Shown here: positions 1-8,935 of the stretch, in pieces | How positions within the stretch are numbered: the stretch's first letter is position 1 | Layout of the letters: every line of letters begins with the position of its first letter | Notes under the pieces: model-generated | What the model was told of the DNA's origin: nothing | The model's database searches: none | What the model saw: the letters and a program-made list of their open reading frames with translations, nothing else | Translations under genes and position numbers: made by a program | Source: Rudanella paleaurantiibacter | GTDB taxonomy: Bacteria > Bacteroidota > Bacteroidia > Cytophagales > Spirosomataceae | NCBI RefSeq assembly: GCF_009184635.1 | Contig: NZ_WELI01000013.1 | Coordinates: forward strand, 62,001 to 126,000 | DNA length: 64,000 nt | Direction of reading: 5' to 3'

Positions 1-1
1 T

Positions 2-754
2 TATGCTGGTTTTAATAACAGTATTGGGCAAAATAACTTTTTCAGTGGTTACGCTGCGGGTTACTTTAATACCACAGGTTCCCGAAATTACATGAGCGGC
101 TATCTGGCTGGTTATTTGAATAATACAGGCTCGTTCAATGTGATGATCGGTGATAGTGCCGGTTATAGTAGCACCACTTCTTCCAACGTACTGATTGGCT
201 CCAAAGCCGGTGCCTATAATCAGACTGGTATGCAGAATACGATGCTGGGCGCACAGGCTGGCCTTTTCACCAACGCCACAGGCAACCTGTTTCTGGGGTA
301 TCGGTCGGGCTACGCGAACACGTCTGGCCAGCTAAATACCTTGCTGGGCTACCAGGCCGATGTGCAGCTGGCCAACCTCACCAATGCAGCCGCCATCGGT
401 GCCAACGCCAAAGTATCGGTCAGCAACGCCATTGTTCTGGGCGACACGACCCAGAACACGAAAGTGGGTATCGGGACCACCGCTCCGCAGTTTCCGCTTG
501 ATGTCAGAGGCATCATCAATATTCGGGGCAATGGAACGCTTAAGTTTAGTCATCTCTCCAACCCATCGTACCAAAATGGCCTGACCGACCAGGTGCTGAC
601 GGTTGACGCAACCGGCGAAACCGTACTGGCCAGGATTTCTAAATTAGATGAGGTGTTGCAACGGCTTGAAGACCTCGAACGCGAGAACCGGGAGCTACGG
701 AAGCGACTGGAGCATCTGGAGCGGGGAGGTACGCTGGTTGCCGGTAAAGAGTAA
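2..754 (+). CDS. Surface/fibre protein with trimeric beta-roll repeats and C-terminal coiled coil (5' truncated)
   Basis: The reading frame is open to the left window edge, so the start is missing; an internal ATG at 92 is not taken as the start. The visible part carries short Gly/Asn-rich repeats of the form xxLGxxAGxxNxTG (for example LFLGYRSGYANTSG), typical of left-handed beta-roll heads of YadA-like trimeric fibres and of Bacteroidota tail-fibre-like surface proteins. A VGIGTTAPQFPLDVRG segment follows, a frequent junction in these proteins. The last 40 residues (SKLDEVLQRLEDLERENREL) form a strong heptad coiled coil, probably a trimerisation stalk. There is no S74 chaperone domain and no T9SS tail. 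It converges on the M4 peptidase gene with 28 bases between the two stops. Family-level function (adhesin or surface fibre) is inferred. Confidence 0.7.
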   Translation, partial: YAGFNNSIGQNNFFSGYAAGYFNTTGSRNYMSGYLAGYLNNTGSFNVMIGDSAGYSSTTSSNVLIGSKAGAYNQTGMQNTMLGAQAGLFTNATGNLFLGYRSGYANTSGQLNTLLGYQADVQLANLTNAAAIGANAKVSVSNAIVLGDTTQNTKVGIGTTAPQFPLDVRGIINIRGNGTLKFSHLSNPSYQNGLTDQVLTVDATGETVLARISKLDEVLQRLEDLERENRELRKRLEHLERGGTLVAGKE

Positions 755-782
755 CTCCATGCTAACCGGCTGCCCTTTCAGC

Positions 783-3491
783 TTACTGAAACACCGGAGC
801 GGCTGAAAACAGGGCATCGAAGTTGGCCGGAGCACTCTCCCGAATATTCTGGATTTGAAACATCTCGTGAACCTGAATCGGAAAACCCCGTAGCCAATGG
901 TCTACGCCCGACCGCATTTGTAAAGTGGGGGCCATTGGCGACGTAAGCGACAAATCGGAGAAGCGTAACGGGATTTGTGACGTGGTCCACCAATACATGC
1001 CAGCGGCCCCACCACCCAATACATATTTTCGGCTGAGGTATTTGCCCTGATACATATCGGTTGCCTTAATGTGCTTTTTGTCGAAATCGCGTCGGGCCTG
1101 CCGACTGCCCCAAAACGCCAGCTCCGATTGCGGTTGCCCCACCTGTTGTGTTTCAGCCAATTGCCCTTGCAGTTCGTTCCGCGTCTGTTGGCCCGCCTTC
1201 AACTGTTTTTCAACCATCGGGATGGTTTTCCGTAATTCGGCGCGTCGGTCGGCGGGCGTATTGGGGTCGTTCAGTTCGGCGCGGGCTTTGGTTAAAGCCT
1301 CATTTATGGCGGCCTCTTGCATGGGCATGGTTTCTTCGAGTTGTTGCCCCATAAAACCCGACCAATCTTTGGGGAAGTTGTGACTCCGAACTCCATCCTC
1401 GTCTTTAACCACCGCAGTTGTAATGGGGCTATCCCGACGCGTAAAGAGCTTCGTCGACGCTTCGGGGCCTCGGTACACCATTACCGCGCTATCTCCTTTA
1501 AAGTACAGGTTGAGCAACATTCGGTTAGCCTGCTTGCCAATAACCATGTCCATTGTCCAGCCCGGTTTGCAGGCAGCAGGAGGGTCTTCGAGCACCCCAA
1601 CAGCATACCAGGCCCGCTTGATGGCCTCGGTAGTCGGGCTACATTCACCGTGCAGTTGCGTAGCGGCCTCGATGGTTTCGCGGCATAAATCTTCGTAGCC
1701 GGAGCGCGGGCTAAGGCGAGGTAGTGCCGCCAGCAAAACGCGGGCTACCGTATTGTAGGCGAGCGTCGGAAATACATCGAAAGGGTGCTTTAAGGCATTT
1801 TGGCCTTTGCCGCCTTTGATGAGCAAGTAAAACCATTTGTTGCCAACGCCCGAATTAGAATGCACGTTTCCGTCGTCTTTCGGAACATCGGTGGGTTTCC
1901 ACGGAAACTCCAGATACGTATCGGGATGGCCTTTGGCGGGTGGATTGGCCATGTCCCGAAATCCTCCGGCTGTAATCTCTTCGTCCACAAGCCAGTTACC
2001 ACCAATGGCCTGATGTTCAATACAAACCCCAAATATGTCGGCCAGCGATTCGTCGAGCGCGCCCGATTCTCCCTGAAAAATAAGCCCAGCCGTGTGCTCC
2101 GTAACGGCATGAGTGAACTCATGTCCAACGGTGTGCAAATTGGCAAACGGCTTCCCTTTGACCATCCCAAAATAGAACTTCCCTTCGTCCGACTGCCAGT
2201 ACGCATTGGCTTCCGAACACGATTCGGCCAGGATTGGTGTACCCTGATTGTCGTAGCTGTTCAGACCCAGTCCTTTGAAATACCGGGCTGCCTGCCGGAA
2301 GCCGAACAAGGCATCCCAATCGCCCCGGCCGCGCAGCGTGGCCTCCTGTAAGGTAGTATCGTGCGAAAACACCGGTTCACTGTCCCGGCGCGTGATGATA
2401 ACAGCGGGCGACTCCGTACTATCGACCAGAAAAATACCGGGATGACGGCCGTTTTTACCCCGTGTGACCCCAACCACCCGCTTGTTGTGGTGGAACGTTT
2501 GCACGGTGACTTTAAACGGGATTGGCTCATCAATAAACCGGCAGGTTCGCCGGAGGTTTTCCCCGGCTACCAACGCCCCGGTCTGCGCATTCAGGTAGTA
2601 ACGTCGGCGGCTGTTTTGAGTGCCAACGGTAAAGGGTCGGCACAGAACAGGGGGCTCACGGCCCGGTATAAGGTTTGGGTGAACCCACATCAGGGGCAAT
2701 GCCTGTGCAAAAGGCAAAGCCGGTTGGGCCGGATTACGGAGAGTTAATGTAGGCAGTTGCGTAACCTGCCGAAGGGCAGTAAGCAACTGTTCGGGTGTTT
2801 TTGAACTGGTTGCGGCTTGCTTCGGGGTAAACAAATCCCCATTGGCCCGAATGACATAGCCATTGGTATCCAGCGAAATACTGTAATGTGCCAGTCGGAT
2901 GGGGTGGCCATGATGGAGCTGTTCGTACCGTCGGCTTTGGGTTTTGCCCAGTCCGTACCGGCCTGTCTCCCGCAGGGTTACGCCCATTTTTTTCTGCATG
3001 AAGACCACAAACTCATCGGGCGTCAGTTTCCACTGGGTGTACACCCGAAAGGCCGTTGGCACGGCAGAGTAACGGCCGGGAATAGGGTCATACAGCACGG
3101 GAACATCGCCCGAGTCGCGTCGGCTCAACCGCTTGTCGAGTGCCGCCACAACCGACTCGGAGGCCTGCTCACTTCCTGATGTTTCAGGCTCTACAAGAGC
3201 AGGTTTAGTGGCCTCCTGCTGCCTGGCCCGAAGTTGCTGAATTGCATCCGCTTTGGCCTGTTGAAGCGCCCGAATCTGAGCGGGGGTGGCTCCATTTTTC
3301 CGGGCTTCTTCAATCTGCTCATCAATAGCCTTCAGGATGTATTCGGGGTTAAAGGCCCGTTCCATTTCGGCTTTGGCCTCGCGCGTTGCTTTGTCCAGCT
3401 CGGCCTGCTGGGCGGGGGTGAGCGACTGCCCCGAAACCAGCCGACTGCCTGCAACAAGCACAATAGTCAGTATAACAACGAACAGCTTCAC
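783..3491 (-). CDS. Secreted M4 (thermolysin-family) zinc metallopeptidase, 902 aa
   Basis: An endopeptidase of the M4 family. A signal peptide (residues 1-21, ending VSG-Q) is followed by a helical charged segment (about 25-95), an FTP/propeptide-like region, and the catalytic domain. The zinc motif HEFTH lies at residues 457-461, and the third zinc ligand is the Glu of ALDESLADIFG near 481. The transition-state His is in NVHSNSG. All key residues are therefore present. About 260 residues follow the protease domain, including a second Lys/Glu/Gln-rich coiled-coil stretch (INEALTKARAELNDPN onward); this extension is unusual for the family, whose secreted members are commonly 500-600 residues. 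No T9SS sorting domain is visible, so it may stay cell-associated or be released by another route. It is followed downstream by the convergent fibre-protein gene. Confidence 0.9.
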   Translation of the reverse strand: MKLFVVILTIVLVAGSRLVSGQSLTPAQQAELDKATREAKAEMERAFNPEYILKAIDEQIEEARKNGATPAQIRALQQAKADAIQQLRARQQEATKPALVEPETSGSEQASESVVAALDKRLSRRDSGDVPVLYDPIPGRYSAVPTAFRVYTQWKLTPDEFVVFMQKKMGVTLRETGRYGLGKTQSRRYEQLHHGHPIRLAHYSISLDTNGYVIRANGDLFTPKQAATSSKTPEQLLTALRQVTQLPTLTLRNPAQPALPFAQALPLMWVHPNLIPGREPPVLCRPFTVGTQNSRRRYYLNAQTGALVAGENLRRTCRFIDEPIPFKVTVQTFHHNKRVVGVTRGKNGRHPGIFLVDSTESPAVIITRRDSEPVFSHDTTLQEATLRGRGDWDALFGFRQAARYFKGLGLNSYDNQGTPILAESCSEANAYWQSDEGKFYFGMVKGKPFANLHTVGHEFTHAVTEHTAGLIFQGESGALDESLADIFGVCIEHQAIGGNWLVDEEITAGGFRDMANPPAKGHPDTYLEFPWKPTDVPKDDGNVHSNSGVGNKWFYLLIKGGKGQNALKHPFDVFPTLAYNTVARVLLAALPRLSPRSGYEDLCRETIEAATQLHGECSPTTEAIKRAWYAVGVLEDPPAACKPGWTMDMVIGKQANRMLLNLYFKGDSAVMVYRGPEASTKLFTRRDSPITTAVVKDEDGVRSHNFPKDWSGFMGQQLEETMPMQEAAINEALTKARAELNDPNTPADRRAELRKTIPMVEKQLKAGQQTRNELQGQLAETQQVGQPQSELAFWGSRQARRDFDKKHIKATDMYQGKYLSRKYVLGGGAAGMYWWTTSQIPLRFSDLSLTSPMAPTLQMRSGVDHWLRGFPIQVHEMFQIQNIRESAPANFDALFSAAPVFQ

Positions 3492-3514
3492 GGTTCTGGC
3501 GATTTGAACAGCTT

Positions 3515-4210
3515 TTAGGGGGTATGCTGATAGCTAAAATTGGTTCGGACCTCGCAGGTTGCCTGATTCGGTATCCGAATCTGTGTCAGCAACGAACCCG
3601 TAATACGTACTGGCGACACCACTTCGAAGTCGTACGTATTGGTGAACGTAGGCGCGGTTCGCGTCATCAAAAACGCCTTGTATCCATTGGGAGCGATTGA
3701 TAGCCAGGGCGTTTTTTCTGGCAATAAGTCATCGGGCGAAAACGGCTTTTTGAACACTTTCTGGCCACTTTTCAACCCAGACACGCTTTTGAGCTGCGCG
3801 GTCAGTTGGGCCGGGCAGTTTTTGGTAACCGGCTCGGCAGTTATCACCGACCAGTTGCCATTTTTAGGCTGTATGGCTTCGGGAAACGGGGCCATTCCAC
3901 CTTTCGCAATGGCTGGTTCGCACTTTCCGCCAAAATACTCGTTCAGCTCGCGGGGACCGCGTTTGCGATCAGGGTAGTGTATATCCTGCTGCTGCTTATT
4001 TCGAAAAAAAACCAGTATGCCTTTGTCTTTCTCAAAGGTCCCCAAATAGTTAAACATCCCGTCTATCTCAGCATACGAGTAGGCTGTTTGATAGAACTGG
4101 CAGCCCCCTCCAAGCTTACAATAGGCAATAGTTACCTGCGCATTGGCCTGCAGAACCACCCAACACAGCAGGATCAGGGGCAGAATGTGTGTTGAAAATA
4201 CCCGCTTCAT
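3515..4210 (-). CDS. Secreted protein of unknown function, 231 aa
   Basis: I do not recognise a family. The N-terminus (MKRVFSTHILPLILLCWVVLQANA-Q in outline) is a good signal peptide with cleavage after ANA. The mature protein has several Cys (YCKLGGGC near the start, GGKC, KNC, TCEVR near the end), which suggests disulfides in an exported protein, and many aromatic residues. It lies between the M4 peptidase and the OmpA-family gene on the same strand, 23 bases upstream of the peptidase and 30 downstream of ompA, so the three are probably co-transcribed. No catalytic motif or membrane segment beyond the signal is visible. Confidence 0.75.
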   Translation of the reverse strand: MKRVFSTHILPLILLCWVVLQANAQVTIAYCKLGGGCQFYQTAYSYAEIDGMFNYLGTFEKDKGILVFFRNKQQQDIHYPDRKRGPRELNEYFGGKCEPAIAKGGMAPFPEAIQPKNGNWSVITAEPVTKNCPAQLTAQLKSVSGLKSGQKVFKKPFSPDDLLPEKTPWLSIAPNGYKAFLMTRTAPTFTNTYDFEVVSPVRITGSLLTQIRIPNQATCEVRTNFSYQHTP

Positions 4211-4240
4211 AGACAGTTATAACCCATTGCAGATTGGCTG

Positions 4241-5611
4241 TTATAATTTCAAAAACTCAACCCGGCGGTTGTTGGCTTTGCCCTCAGCGGTGGTGTTTGG
4301 CCCAACGGGCTGGCTTTCGCCCTTACCATCGGTATCCAGGCGGGCCGCTTCGATTCCGAACTCGGCCGTGAGGGCCGTTTTCACGGCAGCAGCCCGCCGT
4401 TTAGAAAGGGCCAGGTTGCTTACATCATCCCCGTCGGAGTCGGTATGACCCACAATTTTGACCCGCACCCCCGGATTCTCTTTGAGCACCGTACCAATGT
4501 CTTTCAGCACGCCGTACGACTCCGGCCGGATTTTGTCGGAATTCACGTCGAATAGAATACCGGTTGTGCTGAATTTCCCCTCGGCAATCAGTTTAGAGCG
4601 GGTATCGGGGGCACCTACAGCCACCCGCAGGTTACTCAAATAAGCCCTACCATTGAGAATATAGGTAGCAAAAAGTAGCGAGTAGGTTGTTGTGGGGTCA
4701 AACGCACGGGGAATATCCCAGATTTTTGACTCATTGATATAGACCCTTAACCGACTTTTCTGTTTCCAGAATGCTATTCGATTGACTGCATTAACCCGCC
4801 AGGCTATCGGGGTATCGTTGGCCAGTATGCGCTCCCTCGATTTGTCATTTACCCATACCGAACTACTCCCCTGCCCGCCTTCGGAAGGATGAATATCAAC
4901 CCCAGCCTGAGCACTGGCACCAAAATGTTGATCGAAGTTGATGGAACGATCTTTCGTATCAAGAATAAAGACTTTCAGGCCCGCACCACTATTGCTAAAA
5001 TCATCGGTGGTAACCATGTCAAATTCTATAGTAGCATTGTCGGGCAGGTTTTTTACAAATTCTGGGTAAAATGTGCCTTTATCAGCGAACTGAAACCACT
5101 TACCCGGCAGCCCGTCAATTGTCACAACTTCGCCACTGGCATTGGTATTCCATCGGGCCGGATAATCACCGACAGCATCGGGCCCAAAATCCTCGACAGC
5201 CACCACCTTTTCGCCCGGTACAAAGTCAAACTTGCTGTAAGCTTTCAGGGAACGGGGTTCGTCGGGCTGGTTTTGCGAGGTTCCGTTGCCCCTGCCCGCT
5301 GCCGACGCGCTCTCCTGACGTTGGGGATTGGTGCGTGCTTCCCCGTTCGTTTCGGCCGACGAGTCGTATGTATCATCAGCCGACGTTGGGCGTGTTGTCG
5401 GCTTTTTCTCTTTCTTTTTGAAGATATTACCAACCCCTTCCTCCAGCTTATCCAGCCCTCGATTTATTCCCCCATCAATGCGCCCGTTTACGCGACCTTC
5501 TACCCCCCGTTCAACGGTCTCTTTGGGGTTGTTGACCCGTACCTGCGCCCGCACCACCGACAGGCTGAGTGTACACAATACGATGAATCCGACAATTCCG
5601 ATCTGGTTCAT
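4241..5611 (-). CDS. OmpA-family outer-membrane/peptidoglycan-binding protein, 456 aa
   Basis: A signal peptide (residues 1-22) precedes a charged, repetitive linker (EGRVNGRIDGGINRGLD, then FKKKEKKP) and a beta-rich domain of about 200 residues that resembles a concanavalin-like or LamG-type sandwich (around 125-330). The C-terminal 110 residues are a clear OmpA/MotB domain: FDVNSDKIRPESYGVLKDI, then VGHTDSDGDDVSNLALSKRR and a terminal NRRVEFLKL. The Asp and Arg that bind diaminopimelate in this family are present. It would anchor a periplasmic or outer-membrane complex to peptidoglycan. It is the first gene of the minus-strand group that ends with the M4 peptidase. The upstream region to 5861 is shared with the divergent sensor-kinase gene. 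Confidence 0.85.
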   Translation of the reverse strand: MNQIGIVGFIVLCTLSLSVVRAQVRVNNPKETVERGVEGRVNGRIDGGINRGLDKLEEGVGNIFKKKEKKPTTRPTSADDTYDSSAETNGEARTNPQRQESASAAGRGNGTSQNQPDEPRSLKAYSKFDFVPGEKVVAVEDFGPDAVGDYPARWNTNASGEVVTIDGLPGKWFQFADKGTFYPEFVKNLPDNATIEFDMVTTDDFSNSGAGLKVFILDTKDRSINFDQHFGASAQAGVDIHPSEGGQGSSSVWVNDKSRERILANDTPIAWRVNAVNRIAFWKQKSRLRVYINESKIWDIPRAFDPTTTYSLLFATYILNGRAYLSNLRVAVGAPDTRSKLIAEGKFSTTGILFDVNSDKIRPESYGVLKDIGTVLKENPGVRVKIVGHTDSDGDDVSNLALSKRRAAAVKTALTAEFGIEAARLDTDGKGESQPVGPNTTAEGKANNRRVEFLKL

Positions 5612-5695
5612 AGTGCGCTGATTTATACGTTACTGAGGCTGCGCAAATATGAATTCCCCAAAAAGTAAGTAGCCTTACCAGTTAACCATATTGCA

Positions 5696-5725
5696 GTTTG
5701 AGTATACACTCTGTCTGTTTGAGTA
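5696..5725. promoter_or_regulatory. Candidate LytTR binding site (two 9-bp direct repeats)
   Basis: GTTTGAGTA occurs at 5696-5704 and again at 5717-5725. The copies are perfect direct repeats separated by 12 bases, so they lie on the same helix face 21 bp apart. LytTR regulators of the AgrA/AlgR type characteristically bind pairs of about 9-bp direct repeats with a 12-13 bp spacer. The site is about 145 bases upstream of the kinase gene whose partner is a LytTR regulator, so autoregulation is a reasonable inference. The rest of 5612-5861 shows no gene. Confidence 0.5.
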
Positions 5726-5870
5726 AACCGAAACGCTATTAACCCACGTGCACGGGCTGTACACCCAAACTGACTAACCGTTTACCCGAACCCATTATCA
5801 ATTGAATGAGCCGTTGAGCAGGCACCCAATTTTTGTAGTATTGTACAGATAGGCATCGACTTTGTGGTAT

Positions 5871-7877
5871 ATGCTGCGTTGGCTACTCCTCTTTCTTTTG
5901 CTGCTGCCCAGACCATCCGTGGCCAATCCGCGTATGCCCAAACCAGACACACTACTGCTGAGTGACCTGGTGCGTGGGCATACCTACCTGCATCATCACG
6001 CGGAGCTGAGTATAACCGACCCACAAGCCAACTGGTCATCTGTGTATCACGAAGCACACCGCTTCAGACCTGACCCGCTGCTTCAGACCTCGGCCCGGAA
6101 GGCCTACTGGCTGTGGCAATGGCTCAAAAACGATTCTGATTCCGCCCGAACTGCCTATATCTACACGGGCAGCAACCAGACGGTCACGCTGTACCTGATT
6201 CGGCCCCCCGGTCAACTGATCGATTCGCTTCAATCGGGGTCTATGGTACCCCGCACTCGTTGGGCGTACCTGAGCGACGATCAGTTTATCCCCGTGCGAA
6301 TGCAGGCCGGCCAATCGGTACTGATGCTTATTCGGGTAGCCAACCGAGCAGGGATTGTACCGGTTATTACCCATGCTGACACACCCCGACCGTCGGTACA
6401 GTTGCGACTGGAGTCTGAACTGTTTCATGCCCAACGGCTCATGCAGCAATATGGGCGCAACCTCCCAGAGCTTCAGTACCGGTCATGGGTGCAGGGCGGT
6501 TTGCTGTTTTTTCTACTGTTTGTGGTGCTCATTTTTGTGCAGTACCGGCAGGCTTTATACGGCTACTATGCCCTCTATGTGCTGGCCGGTTGTGTGTACT
6601 CGCTGCTGAAAACCCGCACCTACACCCCCGTCGGGCAAGTATTGGTCAATTTTCCGTTTGCCCGGTTTTATGCCCTTGAACTGGTTTTGTGGGCTGGCTG
6701 GGGTGCCTATACCCTGTTTCTGGTCGAGTTGCTCAACCTGCGGGTAAGCCACCCCGGCACCGCCCGGCGGCTTGTTCATTGGGGTCGGTTTGCGGTTGGT
6801 TACAGCTTGGTGTCAGGAGCCGTACTGATGCTGACCAACGACGGTGGTCTGTATCAGCTCAATTATTGGGCTTGCCGGTTCGTATTCGTCACCATTCATG
6901 TAGTGGTGCTGGTCTGGTTACTGCGGTCTGTGCCCTCAGTACTCACCCGGTATGTGGTGCTGGGCAACGTACTTCTTACGGGCATTGGGATTTTGGCATC
7001 GCTCCGGGCGAGCGAACTGATTTTGAAAGATACCTCGTTACCGGGCTTTGTGGATAACCTGCTCATGCTACCGCTGGGCGTGCTGCTCGAAATTATTGTG
7101 TTTGCCCTGGCCCTGGCGCATCGTATTCGGTTGGTCGACCGGGAGCGGCAAGCGAGTCAGCAGGCGTATGTTGAGGAAATTGAGCAGCGCACCGCTTACG
7201 AAAAGCGATTGGCCGAGGTGGAAATGCTCGCGTTACGCAGTCAGATGAACCCGCACTTTTTGTTCAACAGCCTCAACACCATCGAATATTTTGTGCTCAA
7301 AGGCGACGAGGCCAACGCCACCCGGTATCTGTCGAGCTTCTCACGGTTGTTACGGCTCATTCTGAACCATTCCAACGAAGATACTGTCCGGCTCTCCGAA
7401 GACCTGACCGGCCTGCATCTCTATCTGGAACTGGAAAGCAGCCGATTCGACGAGAATTTTCGGTATACCCTCGAAGTAGATCCCGCTATTGACCCCGACG
7501 ATGTGGTTATTCCTCCCCTACTGCTACAGCCCTTCGTCGAAAATGCCATCTGGCATGGCCTTCAACACAGTCATCGACCTGATAAGCGGCTTTGGGTACG
7601 GGTACTGCTCGATGCTGACGAGCGAATACTGTTTGAAATTGAGGACAACGGCATTGGTCGGGCCGAAGCGGGTCTGCTCAAAAGCCGGTCGTCAACCCGG
7701 CGCAACTCACTCGGTATGAGCATCACCAAACAGCGTATCGACCTGCTCAACCGTAATTATCAGAGCAAACTCCACGTTGAACTGGTTGATTTGCTGGCCG
7801 ACGGGCAGTCCGGTACGCTGGTTCGCATCACGTTACAGCCCCGACCTAATCCATCCATTTTAGACCAACCCAACTGA
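5871..7877 (+). CDS. 7TM-DISM sensor histidine kinase, LytS/YehU type, 668 aa
   Basis: A membrane sensor kinase. The ATG at 5871 is preferred over an in-frame TTG at 5862 because it begins the hydrophobic signal (MLRWLLLFLLLLP). Residues about 40-200 form a periplasmic beta-sandwich (7TMR-DISMED2 type). About 215-425 hold seven membrane segments, starting FFLLFVVLIFVQY. A coiled-coil linker (RERQASQQAYVEEIEQR) leads to the His_kinase domain, with the phospho-acceptor His near 462 in MNPHFLFNSLN, and an ATPase domain with PFVENAIWHGL and EDNGIGR. Its stop overlaps the start of the response regulator by one base (TGATG), showing tight translational coupling. Extracytoplasmic DISMED2 domains often sense carbohydrates or small ligands; the actual signal is unknown. 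Confidence 0.9.
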   Translation: MLRWLLLFLLLLPRPSVANPRMPKPDTLLLSDLVRGHTYLHHHAELSITDPQANWSSVYHEAHRFRPDPLLQTSARKAYWLWQWLKNDSDSARTAYIYTGSNQTVTLYLIRPPGQLIDSLQSGSMVPRTRWAYLSDDQFIPVRMQAGQSVLMLIRVANRAGIVPVITHADTPRPSVQLRLESELFHAQRLMQQYGRNLPELQYRSWVQGGLLFFLLFVVLIFVQYRQALYGYYALYVLAGCVYSLLKTRTYTPVGQVLVNFPFARFYALELVLWAGWGAYTLFLVELLNLRVSHPGTARRLVHWGRFAVGYSLVSGAVLMLTNDGGLYQLNYWACRFVFVTIHVVVLVWLLRSVPSVLTRYVVLGNVLLTGIGILASLRASELILKDTSLPGFVDNLLMLPLGVLLEIIVFALALAHRIRLVDRERQASQQAYVEEIEQRTAYEKRLAEVEMLALRSQMNPHFLFNSLNTIEYFVLKGDEANATRYLSSFSRLLRLILNHSNEDTVRLSEDLTGLHLYLELESSRFDENFRYTLEVDPAIDPDDVVIPPLLLQPFVENAIWHGLQHSHRPDKRLWVRVLLDADERILFEIEDNGIGRAEAGLLKSRSSTRRNSLGMSITKQRIDLLNRNYQSKLHVELVDLLADGQSGTLVRITLQPRPNPSILDQPN

Positions 7878-8629
7878 TGAAAGCTATTTTGCTTGACGAT
7901 GAGAAACGGGCTACTGAACTGCTCGAAATGAAACTTCGTAAACTGAATATGGACGTGCAGATACTGGCCTGTTTCAATCAGCCCGAAGCGGCCCTTGAAT
8001 ACATTCGGCATACGACGTTCGATGTACTTTTTCTGGACATTGAAATGCCCCGAATGAACGGTTTCGATCTACTCGAACAGCTTGGGCACTTTCACTTCGA
8101 CGTTATCTTCACAACTGCCTACGACCAGTATGCTATTCGGGCGTTTCGGTTCAGTGCGCTCAACTACCTCCTCAAGCCCATTCAGGAAACCGAACTTCGC
8201 GAGGCTGTCATATTGTGGCAACAGCGGAAACTAAAACTTTTACAACCAAGCCAATACGCTCTTTTTCAAGAGCATTTACAGAGCAGCACTGCGCGTACGC
8301 GTATCGCCTTGCCTACACACGATGGCCACGAAATAGTTGAGGTAGCCGACATTGTTCGGTGCGCGGCCGACGCCAGCTACACCCATTTTTACATGCAAAA
8401 CGGGGCTACCTGGCTCATCTGCCGGACCCTCAAGGAGGTGAGTATGGCGCTTGAACCGAGTGGTTTTGTGCGCGTGCATCATTCCCATCTGGTCAACCCC
8501 GCTTTTGTCCGCAAAATTGTGCGTCAGGAAGGCGGCTACCTGCTCATGTCCGATGATGCTCAGGTGCCCGTAACCAAACAAAAACGCGACCTTCTGCTCG
8601 AACAACTCACCAGCATCGACCGTCTTTGA
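7877..8629 (+). CDS. LytTR-type response regulator, 250 aa
   Basis: An N-terminal receiver domain has acidic residues in LLDDEKRA, the phospho-acceptor Asp at residue 54 in FLDIEMPRMNGFDLL, and the conserved Lys in LLKPIQE. A C-terminal LytTR DNA-binding domain (about 140-245) carries LPTHDGHEIVEVADIVRCAA and FVRVHHSHLVNP. It is the cognate partner of the upstream kinase: the ATG overlaps the kinase TGA. A likely own target is the pair of GTTTGAGTA repeats at 5696-5725. No terminator with a T-run is obvious directly after the gene. Confidence 0.92.
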   Translation: MKAILLDDEKRATELLEMKLRKLNMDVQILACFNQPEAALEYIRHTTFDVLFLDIEMPRMNGFDLLEQLGHFHFDVIFTTAYDQYAIRAFRFSALNYLLKPIQETELREAVILWQQRKLKLLQPSQYALFQEHLQSSTARTRIALPTHDGHEIVEVADIVRCAADASYTHFYMQNGATWLICRTLKEVSMALEPSGFVRVHHSHLVNPAFVRKIVRQEGGYLLMSDDAQVPVTKQKRDLLLEQLTSIDRL

Positions 8630-8935
8630 CCCGCTATCAATTATCTCTAGTTTAATTGAGTTAAATGTAAAATGAGTAGTCTCAGCATCGGACATTAGAT
8701 GTTGGACATTAGACGTTAGACCGCAGACAAACCTATTACTCATCATACATTATACATTACGCATTATTAAGTGCCCACTTACCCTCTATTGCTCAGGATA
8801 ATCAACAAGCAAGTAGTACTCCATTTACCTTTCCCTCGCTTTGTGCTGCTAAAACGTACACTTTTCTTCTGCCCAGTTTTGGATAAAAAAAGTTCTTTAT
8901 ACTTTTACGAAAGATAAATTTTTATCCTGACCAAT
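8630..8935. repeat. Intergenic region with short tandem and inverted repeats
   Basis: No gene is seen in these 306 bases. A 14-base unit GGACATTAGAYGTT is repeated head-to-tail at 8690-8703 and 8704-8717. Around it, AATGTAAAATGAGTAGT (about 8664-8680) and ATTACTCATCATACATT (about 8735-8751) form an imperfect inverted repeat. The AATGTATAATG-like words match the AT-rich repeat family found at 18.1 and 20.6 kb. The last 60 bases hold the par promoter, listed separately. Confidence 0.6.
8878..8927 (+). promoter_or_regulatory. parAB promoter with flanking inverted repeat
   Basis: A Bacteroidota-type promoter is visible: TTTG at 8878-8881, an 18-base spacer, then TACTTTTA at 8900-8907 (7 of 8 positions of TAnnTTTG). 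A perfect 9-bp inverted repeat brackets the -7 box: GGATAAAAA at 8881-8889 and TTTTTATCC at 8919-8927. The second arm ends 8 bases before the parA ATG. Such placement fits an autorepressor operator, and ParA has an N-terminal DNA-binding-like segment. Confidence 0.55.

Noticed and set aside
5740-5755. CCCACGTGC-type palindrome as a possible parS site
   Set aside because: The match to known parS is short, it is single, and it is over 3 kb from parAB.
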